Positions 25,715 through 36,929 of a DNA stretch of 64,000 nt are shown here, one piece after another. A program made the translations under genes and the position numbers. A model generated the notes under the pieces. The model saw nothing but the letters and a program-made list of their open reading frames with translations, did not search any database and was not told where the DNA came from. This DNA is from Phaseolus vulgaris (Eukaryota > Streptophyta > Magnoliopsida > Fabales > Fabaceae): positions 34,012,608-34,076,607 of the forward strand of contig NC_023758.2 in NCBI RefSeq assembly GCF_000499845.2. The letters are read 5' to 3'. Numbering within the stretch: position 1 is the first letter of the stretch; every line of letters begins with the position of its first letter.

Positions 25715-25905
25715 GTTAAATACCATGAGTTTAAGAACCTCCGTAAAATACCATGGGTTTCAAAACCTCCGTAAAATACCATGGGTTTCAAAACCTCCGT
25801 AAAATACCACAGGTTTCAAAACCTTCGTAAAATACCACAGGTTTTAGAACCTCCGTAAAATACCATGAATTTTAAAACCTCCGTAAAATATAAGGTTTAT
25901 GAGAA
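25715..25905. repeat. left subterminal repeats of the CACTA element (28 bp, about 7 copies)
   Basis: The unit is close to AAACCTCCGTAAAATACC followed by ATGGGTTTCA, with a period of 28 bp and a few substitutions per copy. In CACTA elements such subterminal repeats bind the accessory transposition protein. That function is family knowledge. Confidence 0.9.
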
Positions 25906-25929
25906 AATTCATATTCAATATTCTTCTTA

Positions 25930-28600
25930 TTATTATTTAATAAAAATGAAAATTTTCATTATTATTTGAAATTTGTGGAGTGAATATGAAGTTCACGTGA
26001 TTTGTGGAGTGAATATGATTCTCTGTGAGTAGTGTAGTTGTAGTGGACCAGCCATAAAAGAACATCTTATCGATATTGGGTGTTGAATGTTCAAGTGTTA
26101 CTTAATAATAGATTTAATTATTTTTCTAGTTTAAAAATATTTAAATGTCACCTTAATCATTACAAACCATTTTGGTCCTAAATGGAGGAGCTTTGTAGAA
26201 AGAAAACAACTTGATCCAAGAATGATTCTATCACCTGGACAAAGAATCTTTAACAATTTAAACTAGCTTTGCTGAAAAAAAAGAAAAAAAAAAAAGAGGT
26301 TACATATATGATGGGACTACCCAAGTTAGCTAGCTGGCTCAGCACAAGTCTACACATAGGACCCAGAGTTCAGATGATAGGTTTTGTACTTGATTTTGTT
26401 AAGAGGGTGGGGTTTAAAGTTGCATGACTTTGTATTTTTGTATAAATTTCTTCCTGCAAAAATAATTTCACATACAAATCAAATCAAATATACTTGATTT
26501 GATTCATAAATTGTTCACAAGCTGCTTGAGAAAAATATATAACAAACAAATCAAATTCATAAATTGTTCAGTATATAAATAAAATAGGAATAAGATTATA
26601 TGTACCAAGCAGTTCATTATTCAACCGTAAACTATAGTTACTGCTACTTCAGTCAACAAACCAGTCTCGTTTTATGTGAATCTCTATTTATAAAGAACCA
26701 ACAAATTCTTTAAATGTTAAAAACACAATTTGGTTATATAACAATAACACCATAAATAATTAGGATATGCTATTGTATACCAACTTGCTTTTCAGAAGTA
26801 CTTTTAAGTTATAACTTCAATTTTCCAGAAATATACCCAAGATGAAACTAGCTAAAATATTCTTTCTAAAAATTTAAGACGGTGTATATTCGGAAATCCT
26901 TACAGGATTTAGTAACATACACCCACTTGTCTTTTAGGAAAAATTTATCAAGTTATAACTTTATGTTGGAAACCCACCTTAATTAAAAGTCACTCCTAGC
27001 TCATCTTAGTTGTGGTCTCTAAAGTTGTCTTAATTGTAGCCTCAAGAATGGTAGTTCATCCCATGGTTGTTGACTAATGATATGTCTAAATAGAATATGT
27101 AAATGAGCTGTAAATCTTGCGTTACAAGTTAATTATGTAAGATTGAGAAAGTTCAAATCTCAAATTACAAGACTGTTATTTTTAAAATACATTTAAGATA
27201 TAGATTATTAAAATATTCTTTCTAAAAGTCAAATATGTGTATGATAGTAATCTTTAAATTACTTGCCTTGATTTTATATAATTCCACTGATAAAAACAAA
27301 AAGTTAGTTAGTAACTAAAAGGGGAAGTCAGGTAAAATCAAGAACAAAAGAAAGATGTATCAAACAACACAGGGAAACTAATAGTTGCAGTGATAGCAAA
27401 GTAAAATCTGAAAAATATGAAAATCTGGTCGGAACTTCAAATGCATGTAGAAACAAATAGCAAGCAGAAAGACAGAAAAAAGTTTGAAAACGAGGTATGA
27501 AATGCCATGCTTTCTGTCATCAACATTAGGTCTTGTTTCAGTACAGCATGAGTCCACTTAGGAAAGAAAAATAAGAATGTATGATATGATTGGTTGCTAA
27601 TAGTACCAGTTAGGAAACAATCTGCAAAATATGAATTCAGTTTTGCGAAAGTAATAGCGATGATAGACAATCTATATCTTCAGCATTTTTAGAATAAACA
27701 ACCAGATTTTATATGTTGTTATAACCAGGTGCACAACAAACAGAGAACAGTAAATAGACAGAATTAAACACGGTTCTGATACAGCCCATGACTCAGGTGA
27801 TGTGCCGGTTATTTGGCAGGACACAGATAGGCCCAAGATGTAGAAGGTTTACACTAGGAGAAATGAGAGTAAGGCAAACGAAGAGTCTGCTAGACGTGTA
27901 GGATGAGCTCTCAGTTGGTTATGTTTGTTATTAAAAAACTGTCAGTTTGTGATGTCAGTTAGAAGGAATATTCAGGGGGTTGGAATATCATAAAAGAAGG
28001 GAAGTAATAGGTAAAAGGGGGAATTGTAAATTGTATAGAGCCTTAAGATGGACAGAGAATTTTCTCTGAGAAGATACATGCTCTGGAAATTGTGTACTAT
28101 TCTGTGCTGTCTTTCAATTTCTTGTGAAATTTTTTTCTGGTTTCCTAACAGTTCAACATACAACACAATGGTGGGCTCACGCTCCTGAGACAAAATAGAG
28201 AAAAATACAAAATAATTGAAGAAAAATACACTTATATAAACTATACGAACTCCCAAAATATAAGAGATTTCAGCATACTAAAGTTCTGTTTTCTTCTTCT
28301 AAATATTGGGATAACAGAAAAGAATAAAAATGTTCATAAGAATTTCTGATGCACACTCCTAATAGATAAATGTGTTATTTCTAAGCCTACAATTTTTAAA
28401 CTTAAAATCCAATTTTTAATAAGTAATTATAAGAATCCACAAACTTATTATTATGCATATATTGTAATTAAATAAACATGTATTTCATTTAGTTATATAC
28501 ACTGTCACTTGAGTGAACTACTTGTAAAACATTTAGGATAATGAACACTTATAAAGGACTAAATGCATGTTTATGCTAGAATCTTACAAAAGAGAAAGCA
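25930..28600. other. CACTA interior without a recognised gene
   Basis: No open frame here resembles a known family. At 27780-28150 there is LTR-like texture ending in CCTAACA at 28150, but I found no paired end or target duplication. A poly-A-rich tract lies at 26275-26298. Confidence 0.45.
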
Positions 28601-28623
28601 AAACTCTTATTTCAAAAGAGACA

Positions 28624-28726
28624 CACAACAAGCATGGCCCATCTGCAGTGAATGAGTTCTGACTCTTTGAACCTCTCAAGATTCTCTGGTACTTCACCAA
28701 GACCAAGAGGATCAAATCCAAAGTCA
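28624..28726 (-). pseudogene. captured exon fragment of a photosystem I antenna gene (Lhca1-like)
   Basis: The minus strand from 28726 reads [19 protein letters not shown] followed by [13 protein letters not shown]. This is the N-terminal stroma-to-helix-B segment of Lhca1-type chlorophyll a/b-binding proteins, including the ExxHxR chlorophyll-ligand motif. Directly upstream is a TTTGTTTCAG acceptor (AG at 28728-28727), so intron sequence came with the exon and capture was at the DNA level. After ...AML the sequence leaves the family and soon stops (28612). No other Lhca1 exon was recognised nearby. It lies in the interior of the CACTA element and cannot encode a functional antenna protein. 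Confidence 0.85.
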
Positions 28727-29486
28727 CTGAAACAAATGAAAGAGCATACAACTTGCATTATGCACAAATCAACATCCAAACAAAAACCATTCAAAATCAC
28801 TAATGTGTCTTTGGCACACCAGGGTGATCTTTTTCACCATCAATCTGTATTTAATTTTCTTACTTTCAACTTTTGCATTTAATAAAATCAATGTACTTTT
28901 AAATCTTTCACTTAAAAATATACCAGTTTTAATTTGTAAATAAAATTTATTTTAGAGTAAATTCTTTAGGAGTTCGTCTAGTTTATATGAGTGTCTGAGA
29001 ACAAAGTCCCCTTCCATGCTTCAGCATCACCAGAACTACATCATCCAGGGATCCTTGCACAAACCAAAAAACAGAGAAAAGAAACCCTAAAATCATGAGA
29101 GAGCATGTGAGAGCATGTGTTCCAACACAAAGGTACATTGGAACAATAAAATGAGGTTAGAAATGAAGACAAAAGAGTCCGGCAAGTAAGACAAAGGTTT
29201 TGCCAAGTGGTTCTAACAACAAGAAGGTAGCATGTGGATGACAGCACCACAAATGACAGTGCGTGGCTAATCAATTGGTCCACACGCTCCTTGAGGCACA
29301 CCCAACCCTAATGTTTTTTAAAATCAATGTCAACTGAAGAAATTGACAATGGAAACAGAGAAAGGATACTTGTGTTGACAATGGAAACTGAAAAAAAGAG
29401 CAAAATCGATGGTGATGACGGTGGTGTTGCGTTCGCCGGAGAGAACAATGGTGGTGGAGCGTATAGGGGCGTGAGAGAGAGAATAT

Positions 29487-30586
29487 TGATGACTTTTTAC
29501 GGCAAGTGCACCGCGTTTGTCAAAAGTAATAATTGTCCCTAAGGACGGATATCGATCCCACAAGGAACAGTGAATTATCGAGTACAATAATCGCTAAATA
29601 TAAAAACAGAACAATTAAAAGAGTTTTGAATTAATTGTGTTGGCACTGATCAATAAGAAAACAAACAAAGAATTAGTTGTTTCAAGTGGAAAAATAAGGA
29701 TTAGTTTCATCTCTCTCACTCTCAAGTATTTTGATTAGCATGTCAATATTAAGTTCTTTGATTGAAATTGATGCCCGTATAAAAATCATTTATATCGATT
29801 CCTCGCATATAAAATCCTTAAGAATGTCCCCTAACTATCGATCCCTCGCATAATTATAAGAACAACTTAGAACGAAGCTCAGACGTTTAATAGCAATTAA
29901 CATTTCAAGTCTATTCCTAGCACTCAAATATGTTAAGTATTGTTGTTTAGGTCTAAACCCTAAAAATACCTCCCGGTCAGATTTAAGATTCTCAATTTGT
30001 CACGGAAAATTAAAAGTAAAACAACAATACCAATAATCAATCAAGAACTGAATATTAATATATAAAATATCACCTCAATACATAAGAGTTTGAGCATATT
30101 ACTCTCAATCCCAAAGGGTAGAATTAGCCACGCATACTTCTATCACTTTCCATTCTCCCAATTGGGTTACAACTCACTCTATGGTGTTTTCCTCTCAATC
30201 TGGCACCCTAAGGTTGAGCCTCTAGCCCTCTATTTATCCTAGTTTTCTAGGGTTAGATTGTTTATTGTGTTGCGCTAATGGGCTAAATGATAAAACACAT
30301 AAAAAAGGCCCAATCTTTCTTTGCATCTTTTTCCATTCTGGGACCTTCTATCTTTATCTTTTTAGCTCAAATCATTCATCTTTAATCCAAATCTCCAATC
30401 TTCCTTAGAAATCTGCAATTAACACCAAATTTGGGAATAAAATACTCTTATTCAAATAAAGATCATAAAAAATGTAAGAAGGTATAAATTCATAAATTAG
30501 GGATTATTTTATATGTAAATTAGCAATAAATCCTCATAAGTGCCTATATTTTAATATGAAATATTACTGAAATTAGACACTTATCA
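29487..30586 (-). mobile_element. solo LTR inside the CACTA element
   Basis: This 1,100-bp block starts TGATGACTTT and ends ACACTTATCA (TG...CA). It is flanked by a 5-bp target duplication AATAT (29482-29486 and 30587-30591). It contains a GATAAATAG TATA-like box on the minus strand near 30236, so the LTR probably reads leftwards. There is no coding sequence. The structure is what LTR-LTR recombination leaves behind. Confidence 0.85.
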
Positions 30587-30619
30587 AATATGTACTGAGA
30601 AAAGGAAGAAGAAACCAAT

Positions 30620-30673
30620 TACCGTGGTGGAGCAGCAGAAGCAGGTCCTTGGTGGAGTAGCAGAAGCAGGTTC
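30620..30673. repeat. CGTGGTGGAG minisatellite, left part
   Basis: Units of about 27 bp (CGTGGTGGAGCAGCAGAAGC AGG and similar) lie to the left of the copia insertion. They continue on its right side at 35462-35560. The array belongs to the CACTA interior and was split by the copia element. Confidence 0.8.
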
Positions 30674-30883
30674 TGTTAATTTAAATATATGAAAGCACAA
30701 AGAAAGCTATGAAGAGAATACATGATTTATTCAATAATAGAAGCATGGCTTTATAGGCCTGTACAAACTGAAATGGTAACAAATGAAGCGTAAAATAAGC
30801 AACTACTTAGACCTAGTCAGTCCTATAAGTTAGGACTGTTTATTGACTTATTAAAAATAGCTAACAAACTAAAATAGCTAACA
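30674..30883 (-). repeat. 3' LTR of the copia element
   Basis: TG...CA bounded, 210 bp, about 98% identical to the other LTR by eye. Confidence 0.95.
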
Positions 30884-30892
30884 ATCCCTCCC

Positions 30893-33800
30893 TTAAGCTC
30901 TTGAGCTTATCTCATGAACTACAAATACTCCAAGCAAACGTCTCAGTTTTTCAAATTGTTCAATCTTTAAAGCTTTCGTCATAATGTCAGCCACTTGCTC
31001 ATTTGTATTGCAGTATTTCAGTGTGATAGTTTGATCATTAACTAAGTCTCTGAGAAAATGGAATCTTACTGCTATATGCTTATTCCTGCCATGAAAAACT
31101 GAATTCTTGGACAATTGTATGGTAGAACTATTATCACAGAAAATTTTTGTAGCTCCGTTTGCTTCTATTCCAAGATGCTCTATAATTCGTTTGACCCAAA
31201 TACATTGGCATGCACAATATGCTGCAACAATGTATTCAGCTTCAGTGGTTGATAAGCTTACCACAGGCTGTTTTTTTGAAGCCCAAGATACAGCAGCAGT
31301 TCCAAACATAAATACTAATCCAGTAGTGTTTCTCCTATCATCTGAGTCTCCTGCATAGTTGCTGTCACTATAGGCAGAAAAGCTTATTTTCTGCTGTCCC
31401 TTTTGATAGAAGAGACCATGTTCAATAATGCCTTGTAGATACCTGAGAACACGTTTTGTTGCTGCCCAATGGGACTCTTTGGGGTTGGCCATATATCTAC
31501 TAATTAAACTGACACAAAACATTAAGTCTGGACGTGTGACTGTCAAGTACATGAGGCTGCCAATTGCTTGTTTAAACCTTGTAGCGTCTACAGGAATTCC
31601 TTCATCATCCTTAGATAAAGCAGTTCCTGGAACCATGGGATTTCGCACAGAGTTGCTATGTAACATATCAAACCGAGCTAGAATCTCACGTGCATATCTT
31701 CTTTGGCAGATAAAAATACCAGCTTCATTTTGTATGACTTCTATGCCCAGGAAGTGTCTCATTTTGCCAAGATCAGTCATGTCAAACTCCAACTGCATTG
31801 AGTGTTTAAATTCTTCGCATATAGCTCTGCAACTCCCAGTAAAGATGAGATCATCCACATACAAGCTTACTATTAAAATATCGCCTCTAACCTGTTTTGT
31901 GAACAAGGTGTGTTCACTGGTGCATCGTGCAAACTGTTCTCTGGCAAAATAAGCTTCAATCTTACTGTACCAGGCTCGTGGAGCTTGTTTGAGCCCGTAG
32001 AGAGCTTTCTTTAGCTTGTATACTTGGCCTTCTCTACCTTCTTTGAGAAACCCAGCAGGTTGATGAACATAGATATTTTCTTGAATTTCACCATGCAAGA
32101 AGGCACTTTTTACATCAAGCTGAAACACGTCCCATGCATGATGAGCAGCTACTGCTAGCAACACTCTCACTGTGTCAAGTCTAGCAACTGGAGCAAAAAC
32201 TTCAGTGTAGTTGATTCCATATTTCTGAGCATACCCTTTTGCAACTAAGCGGGCTTTATACTTCTCTACGTGTCCTCTTTCATTGAGTTTGGTTTTGAAG
32301 ACCCATTTTACACCTATGGGTATCACATCTTCAGGTGGGTCAACAAGTTCCCACGTATTGTTTCTTTCTATGGCTTTCATCTCCATGTCCATGGCCTCCT
32401 TCCATTTCTGACTCTTATTAGCTTCCTCAAAAGTTTGCGGATCGTCATGGCTTGTTGTTAGCATTGCTAGCAAGTTGTCTTCTTCTGCAAGTAGATTGGT
32501 TTCATAATCTGCCAGCCATGCAGGTTGTCTTCGAATTCTTGAGACCCTCCCTTCAATAGGGTAAGATGCAGGATCAGAAACTGGTTCCTGCGGTTCTGAG
32601 TCAAGGTTGCTACCTCTAGCTGCTTCGTGAACAACAGTGTTGTCGTTCCCTTCTTCTTCACTTTGGCTTTTTAAATCAGGTGTAGAACGTGAGCTCTCGG
32701 CTTCACTCGCGTGCCAATTCCACCCTTTGTCTTCTTCAAATATGACATCTCTGCTCACAATGACCGTCTTTGTCATTGGATCAAAAAGCTTGTAAGCTTT
32801 AGTTTCATCACTCACTCCCAAGAGAACACATGTGTGACTCTTGTCATCTAACTTGCGTCTTCTTTGATCTGGAATATGAGCATGTGCAATACATCCAAAT
32901 ATTCGAAAGTAATCAACACGAGGCTTTACTCCACTCCATACCTCTTCTGGAGTGCCATGACTTACTGCAGTAGTTGGACTGCGGTTTTGAACATGAACAC
33001 ACCATCTCACTGCTTCAGGCCAAAAGGATTTGGGGACTTGTTTTTCATGAAGCACTGCTCGGACTGCATTCATGATAGTACGGTTCTTGCGCTCTGAAAT
33101 TTCATTCTGTTGAGGAGTGTAAGCTGCTGTCAGTTGCCTGGAGATACCATGATGAATACAAAAATCGGTAAACTCCTTGGATGTGAATTCTCCTCCTCTA
33201 TCAGTTCTCAAGCAAATAATAGAAGTTCCAACTTCCTTTTCAACACATGTTTTGAAATTCTTGAATGTTGTGAAGGCTTCAGATTTCTCATGTAAAAAAT
33301 AAACCCATGTCTTACGGGAATAATCATCAACAAAACTCAGTATATACCTTTTTCGGCTATTGGAGATAGGTGAGATAGGACCACAGACATCAGCATGGAC
33401 TAGCTGTAACTTAGTTGATGCACGCCAAGAGCTTAGCTTGGGTATGGTTTCACGGTGTTGTTTGCCAACCAGACATGTGGTGCATATAGTTGTGGAAGTT
33501 TTCAATGAGGGTAGCCCAATCACCAGTTGCTTCTGTGCAAGTGTATTGAGTCCTCTGAAATTGAGATGACCAAATCGTCTATGCCATAGTTGTGTGTCTT
33601 TTTCAGAGATATCTTCTGCTTGGAAACACTGAGAATTTTGAGAACACATCGTTGCTGATAAATAGAACATGCGGTTCCCTTGCATGGTAGTATGAAACAC
33701 CAGGCCACGGTCCGGATGTTATAATTTGCAGACCCCATGTTGAATTAGAACGGTAAGTCCTTTTTCTTGAAGTTGTCCTAAACTTAAAAGATTTGTTTTG

Positions 33801-34894
33801 AGTTTCGGAACGTAATAAACATATGAAATAACATGAGCAGTATTATTAATCTGAACCCGAATGTTACCTTTGGCAGCTACCTCCAGTGTAGTATCGTTAC
33901 CAAGTTTGACAGTCTTGTGGAGTCCTTCTTCATGTATTTCTGTAAACCAGAGCTTATTTCCCGTCATATGATTACTGCACCCAGAATCAAGGAACCAATT
34001 CTCCATCTGGATCGGGTGGGTATCTTCTTCATATGCTACCAACAGAATCTCATCTTCACCTTCGGGTACCTCTTCAAACGTTGTATAATGAGCTTGTTTT
34101 GTAATAGCAGGGCATTCGGATTTAAAATGGCCCAACTTATGGCATTGAAAACATTCAATGAGTGCCTTGTTGAAATACTGTCTTCCACGACCTCCTCTTC
34201 CACGTCCACGATAGCCGCGACCACGACCACGATTTTTTCATGTGCTATCATCATACGTGACTTTCAGAACTTGTTCCTCGGTTTGAGAATTCTGCATGCG
34301 TTGTTCATGAACAAGTAGACTGCCATGGAGTTCATCAAGACTCAGGTGGTTCAGGTCATTGGACTCCTCAATAGAACACACGACATAGTTAAAGTTTGCA
34401 GTTAAAGATCTGAGTATCTTGCTAACCACTGTGCTGGAATCCATTACTTCACCATTGGATTTCATTTTGTTAACGATACTGAGTGTACGTCCGAGGTAGC
34501 TATCAACCTTTTCCCCATCCTTCATTGCTAGTAGCACAAACTCACGTCGAAGAGCTTGGAGTTGAGCGCGTTTAACCCTTGTCGAACCTTGATACTTCTG
34601 CTGCATAGATTTCCAGATTGCCTGTGACTTGCTTTTGTCCAATATGGTTTCAAGAATTTCTCGATCAATAGCTTGAAACAAGAAATTTTTCACCTTTAGA
34701 TCTTTTAGTTGTGCCTCGGATGCGGTCCGCCGTTGTGCCTCAGTGGGTGTAGTACCAAGCGTAGGTATTCCATCTTCCACAAGCTGCCACAGTTCCTTGC
34801 TGTGTAGAAAATTTTCCATAGTCATAGACCAGAAATCATAGTGCCCGTCAAACCGTGGAATGGCTGGTTGAACAAATTTTTCTGAGGTAGTCAT
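30893..34894 (-). pseudogene. copia gag-pol polyprotein, one frame with two internal stops
   Basis: From the ATG at 34894 a single 1,333-codon frame reaches the TAA at 30893. It is broken only by a TGA at 34238-34240 (between gag and the zinc knuckle) and a TAA at 33719-33721. Domains in order are the gag core, an RG-rich stretch, a CX2CX4HX4C knuckle (CFQCHKLGHFKSEC, about 34110-34150), protease (WFLDSGCSNHMTG), and the GAG-pre-integrase HHCC zone. Integrase follows with its D, D, E residues in HADVCG, RTDRGGEF and EISERKNR, then reverse transcriptase with YVDD (SLYVDDLIF), and RNase H (AYSDSNYAGD, STTEAEY). It acts in cytoplasmic virus-like particles and in integration; this is family knowledge. 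With two nonsense codons it is probably inactive by itself, but it could be mobilised in trans. Confidence 0.95.
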
Positions 34895-34989
34895 GAGGTT
34901 GTACTCTGAAGCTAGATGCTCTCTTCACTCACTTTTGATCAGGCTCTTCACTCACTTTTGGTCAGGCCCCTTGCGGAGCTCTGATACCA

Positions 34990-35237
34990 TATTACGAAGT
35001 GGACTTTAAGCCTAACTCAACCCCATAAAACCGGCTCATAGGGTTGAGGTTTGCACCCACTTATATACAATGAAAGGCTCTAATCTCTAGTCGATGTGGG
35101 ATCTCCAACACACCCCCCTCACGCCGAGACTGCCAACTCGTGCGTGGGACTATATATTTTGGGTGGTCCGATAGCGGTCCGATAGCGGGTGGCACGATAG
35201 GTCCAACACAAACACTCGCTAGGATAGGCTCGAAATG
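34990..35237 (-). mobile_element. TRIM LTR plus internal domain embedded in the copia leader
   Basis: Minus strand: a TRIM internal segment (35237-35111) ends in the polypurine GTGAGGGGGGTG. It is followed by a 121-bp TRIM LTR (35110-34990, TGTTGGAGATCC...CGTAATA), and this LTR is followed at once by a second initiator-Met PBS, GCTCTGATACCA (34978-34989). The segment is therefore bracketed by two PBS copies 260 bp apart. The same TRIM family occurs at 36.9-37.5 kb and at 46,807. There is no second TRIM LTR and no separate target duplication, so a simple insertion does not explain it. Confidence 0.85.
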
Positions 35238-35251
35238 GCTCTGATACCAAT

Positions 35252-35461
35252 TGTTAATCTAAATATATGAAAGCACAGAGAAAGCTATGAAGAGAATACA
35301 TGATTTATTCAATAATAGAAGCATGGCTTTATAGGCCTGTACAAACTGAAATGGTAACAAATGAAGCGTAAAATAAGCAACTACTTGGACCTAGTCAGTC
35401 CTATATGTTAGGACTGTTTATTGACTTATTAAAAATAGCTAACAAACTAAAATAGCTAACA
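35252..35461 (-). repeat. 5' LTR of the copia element
   Basis: 210 bp; ends at the GGTTC target duplication on its right side and is followed (minus strand) by AT and then the initiator-Met PBS. Confidence 0.95.
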
Positions 35462-35610
35462 GGTTCGTGGTGGAGGAGGAGAATCAGGTTCGTGGTGGAG
35501 GAGGAGAATCAGGTCCGTGGTGGAGGAAGAGAAGCTCTATGGTAGAGGATGAGAAGTAGTTCTACCATGGAAGAGGAGAATAGCTCTACTGTGGAAGAGG
35601 AGAACAATAA
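35462..35610. repeat. purine-rich minisatellite, right part
   Basis: This continues the 30620-30673 array: CGTGGTGGAGGAGGAGAATC units with a period near 27, decaying into GGAAGAGGAGAATAGCTCTA units. Confidence 0.8.
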
Positions 35611-35919
35611 TGAACTTTTTAGTCAAAAGTTAGAAAAAGTGTGAGTATTTTCCCGAGGTTTGAAAATACATCTTTGGAAAAGTTTAAAAAAAGATAATTT
35701 TTCTTTTTTTATTAAAAATATTTATATAAAATAAATAAAAATTAATTAATTTTAATTAAATAAATATTTAAAATTAAGAATATTTTTTTAAAAATTTATA
35801 TGTTTAAACTTACACTTTCAAAAACTTTAAGAATTTAGTTATCAAATATATTAAAATTATTTTTTAAATTATTTTTTTTTAAAAAATTTAATTATATTTA
35901 TTCATTGAAATTTGAGAAA

Positions 35920-36375
35920 ATTTAAAATATTTTATTGATGTTTTACAATAAACATTTCAAACTTAATGAAAATTTAAAAAACTCCATTATTTTGATGAGA
36001 TTTTAAAATAAATTAATGAAACTTAACAAAAGTTAAAAAACCTCAATTATTTTGTAGAGGTTTTAAAGTAAACCTTTGAAAATTAACTAAGGTTAAAAAA
36101 CCTCTGTTATTTTGCAGAGGTTTTGAAATAAACCTATGGAAATTAACGAAGGTTAAAAAAACCTCAGTTATTTTATGGAGATTTTAAAATAAACCTTTGG
36201 AAATTAATGAAGGTTAAAAAAACCTCCGTCATTTTGCCGAGGTTTTAGAATAAACCTTTGGAATTTAAATAAGGTTAAAAAACCTCCGTTATTTTGTTGA
36301 GGTTTTAGAAAAAAACCTCCGTTATTTTGTTGAAGTTTTAGAAAAAAACCTCCATTAATTAAATCAATTCCTAAG
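35920..36375. repeat. right subterminal repeats of the CACTA element (about 60 bp)
   Basis: A 60-61 bp unit with GGTTAAAAAACCTC, TTATTTTG and AGGTTTTAAAATAAACC is repeated about seven times, for example starting at 36041, 36101 and 36162. The unit contains the same AACCTCCGT word in both orientations as the left subterminal array. Confidence 0.9.
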
Positions 36376-36929
36376 GTTATGTTAACCTCCGCTAAATAAC
36401 CTCCACTAAAACTTTTTTTCTTGTAGTGCGTATTATAGGTTTGAAAATTTCAAAGAGAACTAGAAGATTTTAAAAGAAAAAGAAGAATAAAACATAAGAA
36501 TTGCTGTCCTGAAAATAATTGACTTACTATACTTTTTTTATCGTCTTTTAAATTTTTTAGTTTAAATTAATAATTCAATAAATTTCCTTCTCCTTCTAAA
36601 TTAATACATATGCCACCCGCTTCATAAGACTTTATTGTTTTGAATCTTAAAGTTTACATGAAGCGTGCAGTCTAAAATCAACATTTTATTTGACTAAAAC
36701 ATGGAGGTTGACGTACAATACGAAATTTCCACAAAATAATGTGAACATTTTGTCACAATATATTACTATATTCAACCTCACTTTTCACAACTTCTTCACC
36801 AATATTCAAGGAATTTTTGTTTTTGGACGTAGGCACACCTCACCAACAAAATAAACAAATAAATAACAAATATTATAATTCATCAAATAAGTTTAGGTTA
36901 ATTCCTCACTCATAACAATTTTAGTAGTA

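Larger units (their letters stand above)
30674..35461 (-). mobile_element. nearly intact Ty1/copia retrotransposon, 4.8 kb
   Basis: Two 210-bp LTRs (30674-30883 and 35252-35461, TGTTA...TAACA) differ at about four positions. The element is flanked by a perfect 5-bp target duplication GGTTC (30669-30673 and 35462-35466). It reads leftwards. The PBS GCTCTGATACCA (35238-35249) is complementary to initiator Met tRNA. The polypurine tract AAGGGAGGGA (minus strand, about 30884-30893) abuts the 3' LTR. One gag-pol frame covers almost the whole interior with only two internal stops. The leader carries a foreign TRIM segment. High LTR identity indicates a recent insertion. Confidence 0.95.
25547..36428. 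mobile_element. non-autonomous CACTA (En/Spm) transposon, 10.9 kb with nested insertions
   Basis: The left end reads CACTACAAGAAAAAA (25547) and the right end is its inverse, TTTTTTTCTTGTAGTG, ending at 36428. A 3-bp target duplication CGT flanks it (25544-25546 and 36429-36431), the size expected for CACTA elements. Subterminal tandem repeats occur inside both ends. No transposase frame is visible. Removing the nested copia element and solo LTR leaves about 5 kb of original element, which contains a captured Lhca1-like exon at 28.6 kb. The element therefore depended on transposase supplied in trans. Confidence 0.92.

Noticed and set aside
25715..25905. Regular 28-bp repeats as a CRISPR-like array
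   Set aside because: There are no unique spacers, the DNA is plant nuclear, and position and sequence fit CACTA subterminal repeats.
27780..28150. Possible solo LTR ending in CCTAACA
   Set aside because: No convincing left end or target duplication, so it is only mentioned as texture of the CACTA interior.
34036..34254. 72-codon frame beside the gag stop as a separate retrotransposon protein
   Set aside because: It is a shadow of the RG-rich gag-pol frame, which continues in its own frame after the TGA at 34238.
35238..35249. tRNA-like GCTCTGATACCA words as a tRNA gene
   Set aside because: These are retrotransposon primer-binding sites complementary to initiator Met tRNA; no cloverleaf can be drawn around them.
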